From Sulfuritalea sp. (lineage in GTDB: Bacteria; Pseudomonadota; Gammaproteobacteria; Burkholderiales; Rhodocyclaceae), in NCBI GenBank assembly GCA_030247575.1, contig JAOTRV010000025.1, positions 1 through 64,000 of the forward strand: 64,000 bases of DNA, in the 5' to 3' direction. How positions within the stretch are numbered: position 1 is the first letter of the stretch; every line of letters starts with the position of its first letter. Under the pieces are notes generated by a model. It worked only from the letters and a program-made list of their open reading frames with translations. It was not told where the DNA came from and did no database searches. Shown one piece after another: positions 46,654 to 57,074 of this stretch. A program made the translations under genes and the position numbers.

Positions 46654-46691
46654 AAATAAAAAGCCGGCACAGCCATCATGGCTGTGCCGGC
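46654..46691 (-). terminator. Terminator/processing hairpin between rpsO and pnp
   Basis: GCCGGCACAGCCAT (46663-46676) pairs with ATGGCTGTGCCGGC (46678-46691) and is followed on the minus strand by TTTTTATTTTTG. It ends only about 20 nt before the pnp start. In enterobacteria the same junction holds a leaky terminator and an RNase III site used in PNPase autocontrol; a similar role here is inference. Confidence 0.78.
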
Positions 46692-46772
46692 CTGTCTAGC
46701 AAGCCCGCGCAGTAGCTGGAGCAAACCGCATCGCGCGCTCGGATTACCCGGATCGGCGCTTGGTCTAAAAAA

Positions 46773-47042
46773 CTACTTGCGCAGACCAAGGCGCTCGATC
46801 AACGAACGATAACCGTCGGCATTCTTGCGCTTGAGGTAATCCAGCATCTTGCGGCGCTGGCTGACCATCTTGAGCAGACCGCGACGTGAGTGGTGATCCT
46901 TGGTGTGCGCCTTGAAATGATCCGTCAGGTCATTGATGCGCGCGGTAAGAAGCGCCACCTGAACTTCGGGAGAGCCTGTGTCGCCCTGCGCACGCTGGTA
47001 GTCGGTGACGATCTTGGCTTTGTCGGTAGTGGAAATTGCCAT
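46773..47042 (-). CDS. rpsO: 30S ribosomal protein S15
   Basis: The 89-residue protein has the usual S15 length and pattern: [20 protein letters not shown] at 14-33, ITDLT-like [29 protein letters not shown] at 48-67 and [20 protein letters not shown] at the end. S15 binds the central domain of 16S rRNA and nucleates platform assembly. It has its own promoter about 50 nt upstream and is followed by a hairpin before pnp. Confidence 0.98.
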   Translation of the reverse strand: MAISTTDKAKIVTDYQRAQGDTGSPEVQVALLTARINDLTDHFKAHTKDHHSRRGLLKMVSQRRKMLDYLKRKNADGYRSLIERLGLRK

Positions 47043-47091
47043 TGTGGTTTCCTTGCTGATCCTGTGGTATTGGGCTCTTGGAGAACCGTGA

Positions 47092-47121
47092 ATTATAGCG
47101 TTTTGAATGCAATCTAATCAA
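47092..47121 (-). promoter_or_regulatory. Promoter of rpsO
   Basis: On the minus strand TTGATT (47116-47121), an 18-nt spacer and a perfect TATAAT (47092-47097) lie in the 101-bp truB-rpsO gap, 49 nt upstream of the rpsO start. Confidence 0.75.
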
Positions 47122-47143
47122 GTGTTGAAGGCCAATTTGTCGC

Positions 47144-48073
47144 TCAGGCGCTGGAGACAAGCCGCAGGGGCTGCAGCCAGCCGTCCGCGGTCTGCCGGCA
47201 AACGCCTATGAAACCGTTGTCGGCATCGTAAACACGCAACCGGGCGCCCTCCGCGGCTAACCATCGAACCGCCTGCCCATGCCGCAGCCGTGTGGAATCG
47301 GCAGCGTCCAGCCGGGCTGCGGCCATGCTCGTCAGCAGGGAATCGGGCGGGAGCAGCAAAGCATCGCGGGCGTCGACGGTCAGCGTTTCGAGCGTCTCAA
47401 GAGAATGAGCCTGGGCGACGTCGAGCGCACCGATACCGGTCCTGCGCAAGGCGGCAAGGTGCGCTCCACAGCCCAGGTGCTCGCCGATATCGGCAGCCAG
47501 CGTTCGCACGTAAGTTCCCTTGCTGCAACGGACCTCGAAAGCAAAGCGCCCGTCGACCAGCCCGGTCCCCGCGTCGAGCAGGCGCAACTCATAAATACGG
47601 ATGCGACGTGCCGCCCGCTCCACTTCTATCCCGGCGCGGGCATATTCGTAGAGAGGCTTGCCATCCCGCTTCAGCGCCGAATACATCGGCGGCACCTGGT
47701 CAATCTCGCCGATAGAGCCGGCCAGTGCGGCTTCCACCTCCGGACGTGTCACTGCCACCGAACGACGCTCCAGAACCTCCCCTTCGGCATCCGCCGTAGC
47801 GGTGACGACGCCGAGTTGCACGGTCGCCGCATAACGCTTGTCGGCGTTGAGCAGCTCACCAGAAAACTTGGTTGCCTCGCCGAAACACAAAGGCAGAAGA
47901 CCGGTCGCCAATGGGTCCAGTGTGCCAGTGTGCCCGGCCTTATCGGCATTGTAGAGCCGGCGCGCCGCTTGCAGGGCGTGGTTGGACGATAACCCGAGAG
48001 GCTTGTCCAGCAGCAGGACGCCGTCGAGCCGTCGACGCCTGGATTTGCCGCCTTCGCGTTGCGGCGCGCTCAC
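47144..48073 (-). CDS. truB: tRNA pseudouridine55 synthase TruB
   Basis: The 309-residue enzyme makes pseudouridine 55 in the T loop of tRNAs. It has LDGVLLLDKPLGLSSNHALQ near residues 16-35 and the catalytic motif GHTGTLDPLATG with Asp53. It also has KRYAATVQLGVVTATADAEG, the family stretch VPPMYSALKRDGKPLYEYAR and CSKGTYVRTLAADIGEHLGC. The C-terminal region resembles the short PUA-like extension of proteobacterial TruB. Its start overlaps the rbfA stop by 4 nt (48070-48073), making it the last gene of the rimP-nusA-infB-rbfA-truB operon. Confidence 0.97.
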   Translation of the reverse strand: MSAPQREGGKSRRRRLDGVLLLDKPLGLSSNHALQAARRLYNADKAGHTGTLDPLATGLLPLCFGEATKFSGELLNADKRYAATVQLGVVTATADAEGEVLERRSVAVTRPEVEAALAGSIGEIDQVPPMYSALKRDGKPLYEYARAGIEVERAARRIRIYELRLLDAGTGLVDGRFAFEVRCSKGTYVRTLAADIGEHLGCGAHLAALRRTGIGALDVAQAHSLETLETLTVDARDALLLPPDSLLTSMAAARLDAADSTRLRHGQAVRWLAAEGARLRVYDADNGFIGVCRQTADGWLQPLRLVSSA

Positions 48074-48471
48074 TCGTCGTGCAGCTTCTTGTCCGATTCC
48101 ACCGCCTCGTCGATCAGTTTCGAGAGGCGCGCGCCCTCCTGGACAGATGGGTCAAAGACAAAATGCAGTTCGGGGATGTGATGAATGCGGATGCGACGAC
48201 CCAGTTCGCGGCGCAAGAAACTGGCGGAATGCTTGAGACCTTCGTCGATAAGCTGGTTGGCGGCGGGGTCCGCCAGCGAGGTATAGAAGACCTTGGCATG
48301 CGCGTAGTCGGCAGTAACTTCGACAGCGGTCAGCGTGACCAGCGTCAGCTTGGACGCAATGCGCAAGTCCTTCAGATGGAAGCGCAGCAGATCCGCCAGT
48401 TCGCGGCGAATCTGCTCTGAAACGCGGTCGGAACGTGCATAGCCGTGGGGCGAGCCGCGTTTTGTCACCAT
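48070..48471 (-). CDS. rbfA: 30S ribosome-binding factor RbfA
   Basis: The 133-residue single KH-fold protein needed for late 30S maturation and cold adaptation. It shows SDRVSEQIRRELADLLRFHL near 14-33, LTLVTLTAVEVTADYAHAKV, FYTSL and LGRRIRIHHIPELHFVFDPS near 90-109. It lies 5 nt after infB and overlaps truB by 4 nt. Confidence 0.97.
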   Translation of the reverse strand: MVTKRGSPHGYARSDRVSEQIRRELADLLRFHLKDLRIASKLTLVTLTAVEVTADYAHAKVFYTSLADPAANQLIDEGLKHSASFLRRELGRRIRIHHIPELHFVFDPSVQEGARLSKLIDEAVESDKKLHDE

Positions 48472-48476
48472 CGCCG

Positions 48477-51185
48477 TCAGCCCAGCGTGCGGGCGATTTC
48501 CTGGACCTCAAACACCTCGAGCTGGTCGCCTTCGTTGATGTCGTTGTAGTTCTTGAGGCTCAAACCGCACTCAAAGCCTTCCTTGACCTCGCGGACGTCA
48601 TCCTTGAAACGCTTGAGCGAATCCAGTTCGCCGGTATGCACCACCGTATTGTTGCGCAGCAGTCGCACCGAGGCATTGCGCTTGACGACACCGGACAGCA
48701 CCATGCATCCGGCGACGGCGCCGATTCTCGAAATCCGGAACACCTGACGGATTTCGACCAGGCCGAGAATGACTTCCTTCTTCTCCGGAGCCAGCATGCC
48801 CGACAAGGCGGCCTTCACTTCATCTACGGCCGCATAGATGATGTTGTAGTAGCGGATATCGACACCGAGGCTTTCCGCGGCTTTGCGGGCTCCCACATCG
48901 GCACGGGTATTGAAACCGATGACCACGGCCTTCGATGCGGCGGCCAGATTGATGTCGGATTCGCTGATGCCACCGACACCGGCGTGAACGATGGTGACCT
49001 TGACTTCGCCGGTCGACAGCTTGTTCAAGGATTGCACCAGGGCTTCCTGAGAACCTTGTACGTCTGCCTTGACGATCAGCGGCAGGGTCCTGACTTCGCC
49101 TTCAGCCATCTGCTCGAACATGTTCTCCAGTTTCGCGGCCTGCTGCTTGGCCAGCTTGACGTCGCGGAACTTGCCTTGGCGGAACAGCGCGATTTCGCGT
49201 GCCTTGCGCTCGTCGAGGAGAACCATGCCCTCGTCGCCGGCTGCCGGCACGTCGGTAAGACCCTGAATCTCGACCGGAATCGAGGGACCTGCCGATTCAA
49301 TCGCCTTGCCGTTCTCATCGAGCATGGCGCGCACGCGACCGAACACGGCGCCCGCCAGCAGCACGTCGCCGCGGCGCAGCGTTCCCGACAGGACCAGAAT
49401 CGTCGCCACCGGGCCCTTGCCCTTGTCGAGACGAGCCTCGATCACCAATCCCTTGGCCGGCGCCTCCACCGGTGCCGTGAGCTCAAGCACCTCGGCCTGC
49501 AGCAGCACCTGCTCCAGCAGGCTGTCGATGCCCTCTCCGGTCTTGGCCGAGACCCCGACGAAGGGCGAATCACCGCCGTATTCTTCCGGCACCACGCCCT
49601 CGGTGACCAGTTCCTGCTTTACCCGTTCCATGTTCGCTTCGGGCTTGTCGATCTTGGTGACTGCGACAATCAGGGGCACGTTGGCCGCCTTGGCATGATG
49701 GATGGCTTCCTTGGTCTGCGGCATGACACCGTCATCGGCTGCGACCACCAGAATGACCAGGTCGGTCGCCTTGGCGCCGCGAGCGCGCATCGCCGTAAAA
49801 GCCTCGTGACCAGGCGTATCGAGGAAGGTGATCATGCCGCGCGGCGTTTCGACGTGATAGGCGCCGATGTGCTGCGTAATGCCGCCTGCCTCGCCGTGTG
49901 CGACACGGCTCTTGCGGATGTAGTCGAGCAGCGACGTCTTGCCGTGGTCGACGTGACCCATCACGGTCACCACCGGAGCCCGCGGCAATTGCACCACGTC
50001 CTTGTGTTCGCCTTCGTCAGCAAGGAAAGCATCCGGATCGTCGAGCTTTGCCGCAAGAGCGATATGACCCATTTCCTCGACCACAATCATGGCGGTTTCC
50101 TGATCGAGCACCTGGTTGATGGTGACCATCGACCCCATCTTCATCAGGGTCTTGATGACTTCCGTCGCCTTGACGGTCATCTTGTGCGCCAGATCGGCAA
50201 CGGTGATCGTTTCCGGAACATGAACTTCGCGGACGATGGCCTCGACCGGCTGCTGCACCGGCGCTTCCTCGGCGTGGCCGTGGCGACCATGGCGCCCGCC
50301 GCCCTTCGAACCCCGCCAGCCGGAGGTCCCGGCATCGCCACGCGTCTTGATCGCACGCCGCTTGGCGGCGTCATCCTTCCACGCATCCTTCTTGGCCGGC
50401 TTGGCCTTGCCGTCTTCCGGCTTCGCGGCCGGCTTGTGAATGGTGCCGGTTACGCCGGCAGCTGCGGCAGCCTCTTTGGCCTTCTTCGCTTCTGCTTCCG
50501 CCAACTGCGCCTGCTGCGCAGCGAGGCGCGCCTCGGCTTCGGCGCGAGCCCTTGCCTCACGCTCGGCCTTCTCCTTGAATTCGGCCGCCTGAATCGCGGA
50601 GAGCTTGCCCTGACGCTTCGACTCCGCTTCGCGCAACGCGCGCTGCGCCGGGTCGATCACCGACTTCGGTGCGGCCGGCATGGCTGCGGGGGCTTCGGCC
50701 CGAACTGCCTCGGCCACCGGAAGGGCTGCCTCCGGTTCCGGAACAGGCGCGGGAGCCGGTGCCGCTGCGACCACTTCAGGAACCGGAGCGGGCTCCGGCG
50801 CCGCGACAACAACCGGCTCGACCGCAGCCGCTTCGACTGGCATTTCAGCGGCCGCCTCACCGGCGGCTTCGGCGGCCAATTCGCTGGCATCGCGTTTGAC
50901 GAATACTCGCTTCTTGCGGACCTCGACCTGAATCGTGCGCGCCTTGCCGGTGGAATCCGAAGCCCTGATCTCGCTGGTCTGCTTGCGGGTCAGGGTGATC
51001 TTGGCTTTGGGCGCGGTTTCGCCATGCGCCTTGCGCAGATAGTCAAGCAGGCGCGTCTTGTCCTGTTCGGACAAGGTGTCGTTAGAGGCCTGCTTGCTGA
51101 CGCCGGCCTTGGCCAACTGCTCCAGCAGGGCCGGCGCCGGCATTTTCAGCTCGGTAGCAAATTGGGAAACTGTCATCAAAGCCAT
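48477..51185 (-). CDS. infB: Translation initiation factor IF-2
   Basis: The 902-residue GTPase places fMet-tRNA on the 30S subunit. The IF2 N-terminal domain ([20 protein letters not shown]) is followed by a long Ala/Pro/Glu-rich linker (about residues 80-280). The G domain near 400-570 has [35 protein letters not shown] and [12 protein letters not shown], and the C-terminal domains carry [15 protein letters not shown] and [23 protein letters not shown] 51183-51185 is the homologous start; an upstream in-frame start would run into the nusA-infB gap. It follows nusA by 10 nt. An internal start for a short IF2 form is possible but cannot be judged here. Confidence 0.97.
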   Translation of the reverse strand: MALMTVSQFATELKMPAPALLEQLAKAGVSKQASNDTLSEQDKTRLLDYLRKAHGETAPKAKITLTRKQTSEIRASDSTGKARTIQVEVRKKRVFVKRDASELAAEAAGEAAAEMPVEAAAVEPVVVAAPEPAPVPEVVAAAPAPAPVPEPEAALPVAEAVRAEAPAAMPAAPKSVIDPAQRALREAESKRQGKLSAIQAAEFKEKAEREARARAEAEARLAAQQAQLAEAEAKKAKEAAAAAGVTGTIHKPAAKPEDGKAKPAKKDAWKDDAAKRRAIKTRGDAGTSGWRGSKGGGRHGRHGHAEEAPVQQPVEAIVREVHVPETITVADLAHKMTVKATEVIKTLMKMGSMVTINQVLDQETAMIVVEEMGHIALAAKLDDPDAFLADEGEHKDVVQLPRAPVVTVMGHVDHGKTSLLDYIRKSRVAHGEAGGITQHIGAYHVETPRGMITFLDTPGHEAFTAMRARGAKATDLVILVVAADDGVMPQTKEAIHHAKAANVPLIVAVTKIDKPEANMERVKQELVTEGVVPEEYGGDSPFVGVSAKTGEGIDSLLEQVLLQAEVLELTAPVEAPAKGLVIEARLDKGKGPVATILVLSGTLRRGDVLLAGAVFGRVRAMLDENGKAIESAGPSIPVEIQGLTDVPAAGDEGMVLLDERKAREIALFRQGKFRDVKLAKQQAAKLENMFEQMAEGEVRTLPLIVKADVQGSQEALVQSLNKLSTGEVKVTIVHAGVGGISESDINLAAASKAVVIGFNTRADVGARKAAESLGVDIRYYNIIYAAVDEVKAALSGMLAPEKKEVILGLVEIRQVFRISRIGAVAGCMVLSGVVKRNASVRLLRNNTVVHTGELDSLKRFKDDVREVKEGFECGLSLKNYNDINEGDQLEVFEVQEIARTLG

Positions 51186-51195
51186 GCGGTACCTC

Positions 51196-52677
51196 TCATT
51201 CTTCTTCGGCGAACCAGTGGGCACGCGCAACAGTGATCAGCGCCGTCGCCCGCTCGGCATCGATGCCAGTCATTTCCATCAACTCGTCGGTCGCCAGGTC
51301 CGCCAGCGAATCGCGATCGGTAATGCCGCTCTTTGCCAGCTTCGCTGCCAGGGACTTGTCCATACCCTCCAGCGCCAGCATGTCGTCGGCTACCTTTTCC
51401 ATCTGCTCTTCATCGACGATAGCTTCGGTAAGCAGCACGTTGCGGGCGCGGTCGCGCAATTCGGTGACCGTCGCTTCGTCGAAGGCGTCGATTTCGAGCA
51501 TTTCCGCGAGGGGAACGTAGGCAATTTCCTCCAGCGTGGAGAACCCTTCCTCGATCAGGATGTTCGCGACTTCTTCGTCGACATCGAGCTTCTCCATGAA
51601 CAAGGCACGGATCGAGCTGTGCTCGGTCTCGGACTTCTTCTGCGACTCTTCGATGGTCATCAGGTTGATGGTCCACCCGGTCAGTTCGGATGCCAGGCGC
51701 ACGTTTTGTCCGCCGCGGCCGATGGCGATGGCGAGATTGTCCTCATCCACGACGACGTCCATGGCGTGCCGCTCCTCGTCGACGACGATGCTCTGCACCT
51801 CGGCCGGGGCCAGCGCACCGATGACGAACTGGGCCGGATCGGCCGACCAGAGGATGATGTCCACGCGTTCGCCGGAAAGTTCGTTGGTCACGGCCGTGAC
51901 ACGCGAGCCGCGCATGCCGACGCAGGTGCCGATCGGATCGACGCGCGGATCATTCGACTTGACGGCGATCTTGGCGCGCATGCCGGCATCGCGGGCAGCA
52001 GCCTTGATTTCGAGCAGGCCGTCTTCGATCTCGGGCACTTCCAGTTCGAACAGCTTCATGATGAACTCGGGTGCGGTGCGCGACAGGATCAGCTGGGGGC
52101 CTCTGGCCTGGCGATCGATTTTCATCAGCCAGGCGCGCACGCGGTCGCCGGGACGCAGATTTTCCTTGGGGATCATCTGGTCGCGCGGCAACAGGGCTTC
52201 GATACGCCCGGCCTCGATGATCGCGCTGCCGCGCTCCATGCGCTTCACGGTGCCGCTGACCAGGAACTCCTTGCGATCGAGGAAATCGTTCAGCAGTTGC
52301 TCGCGCTCGGCGTCGCGAATCTTCTGCAGGATCACCTGCTTTGCCGCCTGCGCGCCGATACGGCCGAAATCGATCGGCTCGAGCCCTTCCTCGATGAAAT
52401 CCTCGAGCGCGATGTCGGGAATCTGCTGCTGCGCAGCGGTCAGCCCGATCTGCTGTTCCGGATTCTCGACCATGTCGTCGGGAACCACCAGCCAGCGGCG
52501 GAAGGACTCATATTCGCCAGTCTCGCGATCGATGTCCACGCGGACATCGGCTTCGTCGTTGGTGCGTTTCTTTGTCGCGGACGCCAACGCCATTTCCAGC
52601 GCGCCAAAAACGATGTCCCGCGGAACATTCTTCTCGCGGGCCAGGGCATCGACCAACAGCAGCAATTCACGGCTCAT
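51196..52677 (-). CDS. nusA: Transcription termination/antitermination protein NusA
   Basis: The 493-residue protein binds RNA polymerase and modulates pausing, termination and antitermination. Order of domains: NTD with [21 protein letters not shown]1 domain ([20 protein letters not shown]), KH1/KH2 ([20 protein letters not shown] near 240-260; [20 protein letters not shown] near 310) and two acidic C-terminal repeats ([40 protein letters not shown]). Both C-terminal repeats are present, as in E. coli (495 residues). It lies 19 nt after rimP. Confidence 0.98.
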   Translation of the reverse strand: MSRELLLLVDALAREKNVPRDIVFGALEMALASATKKRTNDEADVRVDIDRETGEYESFRRWLVVPDDMVENPEQQIGLTAAQQQIPDIALEDFIEEGLEPIDFGRIGAQAAKQVILQKIRDAEREQLLNDFLDRKEFLVSGTVKRMERGSAIIEAGRIEALLPRDQMIPKENLRPGDRVRAWLMKIDRQARGPQLILSRTAPEFIMKLFELEVPEIEDGLLEIKAAARDAGMRAKIAVKSNDPRVDPIGTCVGMRGSRVTAVTNELSGERVDIILWSADPAQFVIGALAPAEVQSIVVDEERHAMDVVVDEDNLAIAIGRGGQNVRLASELTGWTINLMTIEESQKKSETEHSSIRALFMEKLDVDEEVANILIEEGFSTLEEIAYVPLAEMLEIDAFDEATVTELRDRARNVLLTEAIVDEEQMEKVADDMLALEGMDKSLAAKLAKSGITDRDSLADLATDELMEMTGIDAERATALITVARAHWFAEEE

Positions 52678-52696
52678 GTGAGTCCTCCAGCATTAA

Positions 52697-53158
52697 TCAG
52701 AACTTCGGCACCAGTCGCGCCCGATCGATATTCCCGAACGGAAACTGATGCAGTGTTTCATTCACGCGCAGGCTGACCATTTCAACTCCGCCCTCTTCCT
52801 GCAACCCTTCCAGCACACCGCTGAAATTACGCTGATTGCCGACCGGCACACGCAGCTTTATCTGCACGTCCTGCCCGGCGAATCGACGGTAATCGGCGGC
52901 CTTCACCAGCGGACGATCGAGCCCGGGAGACGAGACTTCCAGGCGGTCATAATCGATGTTTTCGACCATGAACACACGACTGAGCTGGTTGCTCACCGCA
53001 GCACAATCTTCGACGCTGATGCCGCTCTTTTCCGCCTGCGCACTTTCCGGCCTGTCGATAAAGACGCGCAGCAGCCGAGCGCGCGGACTGGTCTCGAATT
53101 CCACCAGTTCGTAGCCCAAACCAGCCACAGTCGTTTCAATCAAATCAAGCAGTTGCAT
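52697..53158 (-). CDS. rimP: Ribosome maturation factor RimP
   Basis: The 153-residue 30S assembly factor begins MQLLDLIETTVAGLGYELVE, then LLRVFIDRPESAQAEKSGIS, VEDCAAVSNQLSRVF and YDRLEVSSPGLDRPLVKAAD near 70-92, all typical of the RimP N-domain; the C-domain ends with INIDRARLVPKF-like sequence. It heads the operon; promoter and a leader hairpin lie 30-120 nt upstream. Confidence 0.97.
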   Translation of the reverse strand: MQLLDLIETTVAGLGYELVEFETSPRARLLRVFIDRPESAQAEKSGISVEDCAAVSNQLSRVFMVENIDYDRLEVSSPGLDRPLVKAADYRRFAGQDVQIKLRVPVGNQRNFSGVLEGLQEEGGVEMVSLRVNETLHQFPFGNIDRARLVPKF

Positions 53159-53180
53159 GAAAACTCACAAACGCGTCGCA

Positions 53181-53209
53181 CAAATAGAAAATGGGCCAAA
53201 AAGCCCATT
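53181..53209 (-). promoter_or_regulatory. Leader hairpin upstream of rimP (possible attenuator)
   Basis: Between the promoter and rimP, AATGGGC (53190-53196) pairs with GCCCATT (53203-53209) around a 6-nt loop. On the minus strand it is followed by TTTTCTATTTG. The stem is short (7 bp), so it would be a weak terminator or a site sensitive to NusA. Confidence 0.45.
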
Positions 53210-53250
53210 CCTTCTCTCTCTCCCGAGAACGGTGCCAACCAAAGCAGAAT

Positions 53251-53279
53251 ATTATAACAGAGCCCTTATTTCTCCGCAA
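53251..53279 (-). promoter_or_regulatory. Promoter of the rimP-nusA-infB-rbfA-truB operon
   Basis: On the minus strand TTGCGG (53274-53279), a 17-nt spacer and a perfect TATAAT (53251-53256) stand 93 nt upstream of rimP, in the 224-bp rluB-rimP gap. This is the best sigma-70-type promoter in the window. Confidence 0.78.
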
Positions 53280-53382
53280 AAACAAGTTTCAACCGCGGCT
53301 GACCCCGGCGCCATACCGCTGGACGGCGGTCGCTGCAGGAATCGGCGCCAAAACGACGCGACAGAAACCCGAATCACTGCGA

Positions 53383-54489
53383 TTACCCGTCGCCTTCCGC
53401 GTCGTCGAACCCGCTTTCGCTCTCGTCATCCATGTCGGGAGCCGCTGCTGCCGGGGCGGCCCTGTGGTCAGGCGGCAGCAGTTTCAGGAGCTCGGCGACC
53501 TCTCCGGGCTCCAGATCGCGGCACTGGCCGCGCTTGAGGCGCGGTGAAAGATGCACCGGCCCGTAGCGAACACGCATCAGGCGGCTGACCATCAGGCCTA
53601 CGGCCTCGAACATGCGCCGCACTTCCCGATTGCGCCCTTCGGACAGCACCACGCGATACCAGCGATTGGCACCCTCGCCGCCGGCTTCCTCGATGAGGCT
53701 GAAGCTGGCCAAGCCGTCTTCGAGCTGGACGCCGCTGCGCAAACACTCCAGCATTTCCGGTGTCGCCTCACCCAGAACGCGTACGGCATATTCGCGCTGA
53801 ATCTCATAGCGCGGATGCATCATGCGATTGGCCAGGCCGCCGTCGTTGGTGAACAGCAGCAGACCACAGGAATTGAAATCCAGCCGGCCGATCGATATCC
53901 AGCGTCCGCTCTTCAGGCGCGGCAGCCGGGCAAATACGCTGGGACGTCCGTCCGGATCGTCCCTGGAGACGATCTCGCCCTCGGGCTTGTGATAAACCAG
54001 CACACGCGGCAGGCGCAGGCCGAACTTGAGCTGCACCAGCTTGCCGTTGAGGCGGATCTTGTCCTCCGGACCGACGCGCTGACCGACATGCGCCGGCTGC
54101 CCATTGACGCTGACGCGGCCGGCAACGATCCATTCCTCGAGCTCGCGCCGCGAACCGTAGCCGGCATCGGCCAACGCCTTGTGCAGCTTGGGCGGGTCGA
54201 TGAAAACCGCTTCGTTGCGGCGCTCTGCATGGGCCGGCAGCGCCGAGCCGCCGCGCACGCGCGGCGGCTCGCCTTGGGAGCGTGGAGACCCTTGCGGCGG
54301 CCGAAACGGACTAGCCTTGCGCGCCGTGCGGGGAGGACTCGTTCGCTTCCCTTTCGGGGAAGTCGAGTTGCCCGGTGGCGAGGTCGACTGGCCGCCGCTC
54401 TGGCGGCTGCCCTGATCCTTCGTGCTCGGCGCCCGGCTGTTCGGCCCTCGCCTGGACCGGGGAGGCTTCGGGGATTGCTGATTGTCCAA
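53383..54489 (-). CDS. rluB: 23S rRNA pseudouridine2605 synthase RluB
   Basis: The 368-residue protein has a basic, Pro/Ser/Arg-rich N-terminal tail of about 95 residues. An S4 domain ([20 protein letters not shown] near 99-118) and the RsuA/RluB catalytic domain follow, with [20 protein letters not shown], the motif [17 protein letters not shown] (catalytic Asp204) and [18 protein letters not shown]. An acidic tail closes it. It modifies helix 89 of 23S rRNA. Its first 60 codons overlap the end of scpB in another frame (54311-54489). The only ATG before the S4 domain is 54489, so either the overlap is real or translation starts at a non-ATG codon inside the tail. Confidence 0.92.
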   Translation of the reverse strand: MDNQQSPKPPRSRRGPNSRAPSTKDQGSRQSGGQSTSPPGNSTSPKGKRTSPPRTARKASPFRPPQGSPRSQGEPPRVRGGSALPAHAERRNEAVFIDPPKLHKALADAGYGSRRELEEWIVAGRVSVNGQPAHVGQRVGPEDKIRLNGKLVQLKFGLRLPRVLVYHKPEGEIVSRDDPDGRPSVFARLPRLKSGRWISIGRLDFNSCGLLLFTNDGGLANRMMHPRYEIQREYAVRVLGEATPEMLECLRSGVQLEDGLASFSLIEEAGGEGANRWYRVVLSEGRNREVRRMFEAVGLMVSRLMRVRYGPVHLSPRLKRGQCRDLEPGEVAELLKLLPPDHRAAPAAAAPDMDDESESGFDDAEGDG

Positions 54490-55027
54490 GGTCCATCACC
54501 CTTTCAATTTCAGTCAGCGGCGGCAGTTCAGTAAGACTGCGCAAGCCGAGGTCGTCGAGAAACTTTCGCGTAGTTGCATACAGCGCGGGTCGCCCCGGTG
54601 CATCACGATGCCCCACGGCATCGATCCAGCCACGCCCTTCAAGAGTCTTCAGAATGTTCGGCGACACAGCCACGCCGCGGATGTCTTCGATGTCGCCGCG
54701 CGTCACCGGCTGGCGATAGGCGATGATCGACAGGGTTTCCATCACCGCGCGCGAATACTTCGGCGGCTTGTCGTTCTTCAGCCGATCGAGATAGGACTGG
54801 TACTCGGGACGGGTCTGGAAGCGCCAGCCGGATGCCAGCTGCACCAACTCCACGCCGCGATTCGCCCAGTCGCGGCGCAGGTCGTCGAGCAGCGTGCGCC
54901 AGGTATCGTCGTCGAACTCATGGTCGAAAAGCTTCTTCAGCTCGGCCAGCGGCAGGGGCTCGGCAGCCGCCAGCAGCGCGGTTTCCAGCACTCGCTTGTA
55001 GTCTTCGGGTTTATGCAGCGGCAGCAT
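54311..55027 (-). CDS. scpB: Segregation and condensation protein B
   Basis: The 238-residue winged-helix partner of ScpA in the SMC condensin. It has [20 protein letters not shown] near 14-33, [60 protein letters not shown] and [20 protein letters not shown]. The conserved part ends near residue 175; the last 60 residues are a low-complexity Glu/Pro/Ala tail encoded by the segment shared with rluB. The start overlaps scpA by 17 nt. Confidence 0.95.
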   Translation of the reverse strand: MLPLHKPEDYKRVLETALLAAAEPLPLAELKKLFDHEFDDDTWRTLLDDLRRDWANRGVELVQLASGWRFQTRPEYQSYLDRLKNDKPPKYSRAVMETLSIIAYRQPVTRGDIEDIRGVAVSPNILKTLEGRGWIDAVGHRDAPGRPALYATTRKFLDDLGLRSLTELPPLTEIERVMDLGQSAIPEASPVQARAEQPGAEHEGSGQPPERRPVDLATGQLDFPEREANESSPHGAQG

Positions 55028-55874
55028 CGGGCAGTTTCACGTAAATGGGCGCCATGGCCTCGTTCTGGGTGATTTCGATCAGCGATTCGCGGGCCAGCTC
55101 CAGCATCGCCAGAAAACTCACCACCAGCCCCTGGGCGCCCAGCGCCAGATCGAACAACTGGTCGAACACCACGTAGCCTCCGCCTTGCAAGCGACGCAGG
55201 ATCAGGCTCATGTGTTCGCGCACGGACAGTTCCTCGCGGTGAATCTTGTGGTGCTGATGCACTCTGGCCTGCTTCATCAGCGACAGCCAGGCCACTTGCA
55301 GATCATGCAGGCTTACCTCGGGTTGGCGTTCGACGACCTTGTCGGCGATCCACACCGTGATCCATTCGTAGTCGCGCCCCACCTGCGGCATTTCATCGAG
55401 CCTGGCCGCCGACGCCTTCATGCGCTCGTATTCGATCAGGCGGCGCACCAGTTCGGCACGCGGATCTTCGGGCTCGCCATTCTCCGCCTTGGGCGGGCGC
55501 GGCAGCAGCATGCGCGACTTGATCTCGATCAGCATCGCCGCCATCAGCAGGTATTCGGCGGCGAGTTCCAGGTTGCCCTTGCGCATCGCTTCGACATAGA
55601 TCAGATACTGTGCCGTGAGCGGCGCCATCGGGATATCGAGGACGTTGATGTTGGCCCGGCGGATCAGGTACAGCAGCAAGTCAAGCGGGCCTTCGAAGGT
55701 ATCGAGAATGATCTCCAGCGCATCCGGCGGGATGTACAGGTCGCGCGGCATTTCCTCCATGACTTCGCCATAGACGCGCGGCCGGTGCTCCGCCGCCGCG
55801 CCGGCTTCAAGAGTCGACGCTGGCGCCACGGCAAAAGGCACGGCGGCCGGATCGGTCATGGCGTTGTCGATCAC
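55011..55874 (-). CDS. scpA: Segregation and condensation protein A
   Basis: The 287-residue kleisin joins the SMC heads and binds ScpB. After a variable N-terminus it has [20 protein letters not shown] near 57-76, [40 protein letters not shown] and MLLPRP, and a C-terminal winged helix with [20 protein letters not shown]. The start overlaps the trpS stop by 4 nt. Confidence 0.96.
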   Translation of the reverse strand: MIDNAMTDPAAVPFAVAPASTLEAGAAAEHRPRVYGEVMEEMPRDLYIPPDALEIILDTFEGPLDLLLYLIRRANINVLDIPMAPLTAQYLIYVEAMRKGNLELAAEYLLMAAMLIEIKSRMLLPRPPKAENGEPEDPRAELVRRLIEYERMKASAARLDEMPQVGRDYEWITVWIADKVVERQPEVSLHDLQVAWLSLMKQARVHQHHKIHREELSVREHMSLILRRLQGGGYVVFDQLFDLALGAQGLVVSFLAMLELARESLIEITQNEAMAPIYVKLPDAAAA

Positions 55875-57073
55875 GGGTAGTCAATCCCTATCGCTTCGCG
55901 CACATCGCGCATGGTCTCCTGCGCCAGCTTGCGCGCCTTTTCGCAGCCGTCGGCAATGATATTGCGGACCAGTTGCGGATCTTCCTCGTACATCCGTGCC
56001 CGTTCGTGCATCGGCTTCTGCTCGTTAAGCACGCCCTCGATCACCGGCTGCTTGCACTCGATGCAGCCGATTCCCGCCGAGCGGCAGCCGGTCTGCACCC
56101 AGCTCTTGACGTCTTCGGTGGAATAGATCACATGAAACTGCCACACCGGGCACCGGTCGGGATCGCCGGGATCGGTGCGCCGCACGCGCGCCGGATCGGT
56201 CTGCATGGTGCGAATCTTCCGGCTGACCACATCGGCATCCTCGCGCAGCGTGATCGTGTTGCCGTAAGACTTGGACATTTTCTGGCCGTCCAGCCCGGGC
56301 ATGCGCGAGGCATGGGTAAGCAGCGCATCGGGTTCGACCAGGATCATCTTGCGCGTGCCTTCGAGCCAGCCGAACAGGCGCTCGCGATCGCCCAGCGAGA
56401 GGCTCTGCGCCTCGTTGAGCAATTCGTGCGCCTGCTCCAGCGCCTCGTCTTCTCCTCGCTCCTGATAGCGGGTGCGCAGGTCGTCGTAGAGCCTGGCGCG
56501 CTTGCTGCCGAGCTTCTTCACGGCGTCCCGCGCCTTGTCCTCGAAGCCGGGCTCGCGGCCGTACAGATGATTGAAACGACGCGCGATCTCGCGCGTGAAT
56601 TCGACGTGGGGCACCTGATCGTCGCCCACCGGCACACGATTGGCGCGATAGATCAGGATATCGGCGGCCTGCAGCAGCGGGTAGCCGAGGAAGCCGTAGG
56701 TCGTCAGGTCCTTGTGCGAGAGCTTCTCCTGCTGATCCTTGTAGGTCGGCACCCGCTCCAGCCAGCTCAGCGGCGTCATCATCGACAGCAGCAGGTGCAG
56801 TTCGGCGTGCTCCGGCACCTTGGATTGAATGAAGATCGTCGCCTGCGACGGATCGACACCCGCCGCCAGCCAGTCGATGACCATCTCCGTGGCATTGTCG
56901 GTGATGGTACCCGGCTCGTCGTAGGCGGTGGTCAGCGCATGCCAGTCGGCGACGAAGAAAAGGCAGGGATACTCGTGCTGGAGCTTGATCCAGTTGGCGA
57001 GCACGCCGTGATAGTGGCCGAGATGGAGGCGCCCGGTGGGGCGCATGCCGGAAAGAACTTTTTCTGCGTACAT
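55871..57073 (-). CDS. trpS: Tryptophanyl-tRNA synthetase
   Basis: The 400-residue class I enzyme charges tRNA-Trp. The HIGH-type motif is GRLHLGHYHG at 14-23 and the KMSKS loop is DGQKMSKSYGN. It also has DWHALTTAYDEPG, IQSKVPEHAELHLLLSMMTP and LQAADILIYRANRVPVGDDQ. It is longer than the E. coli protein (334) because of an insertion after the KMSKS region, a form common in betaproteobacteria. ATG 57071-57073 is preferred over a TTG four codons upstream. It starts 2 nt after the M50 protease stop. Confidence 0.96.
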   Translation of the reverse strand: MYAEKVLSGMRPTGRLHLGHYHGVLANWIKLQHEYPCLFFVADWHALTTAYDEPGTITDNATEMVIDWLAAGVDPSQATIFIQSKVPEHAELHLLLSMMTPLSWLERVPTYKDQQEKLSHKDLTTYGFLGYPLLQAADILIYRANRVPVGDDQVPHVEFTREIARRFNHLYGREPGFEDKARDAVKKLGSKRARLYDDLRTRYQERGEDEALEQAHELLNEAQSLSLGDRERLFGWLEGTRKMILVEPDALLTHASRMPGLDGQKMSKSYGNTITLREDADVVSRKIRTMQTDPARVRRTDPGDPDRCPVWQFHVIYSTEDVKSWVQTGCRSAGIGCIECKQPVIEGVLNEQKPMHERARMYEEDPQLVRNIIADGCEKARKLAQETMRDVREAIGIDYP

Positions 57074-57074
57074 T

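Noticed and set aside
44497-46659. 720-codon plus-strand open frame
   Set aside because: Full antisense shadow of pnp, in register with its codons; no family pattern.
48435-51236. 933-codon plus-strand open frame
   Set aside because: Antisense shadow of infB; infB is certain from its GTPase motifs.
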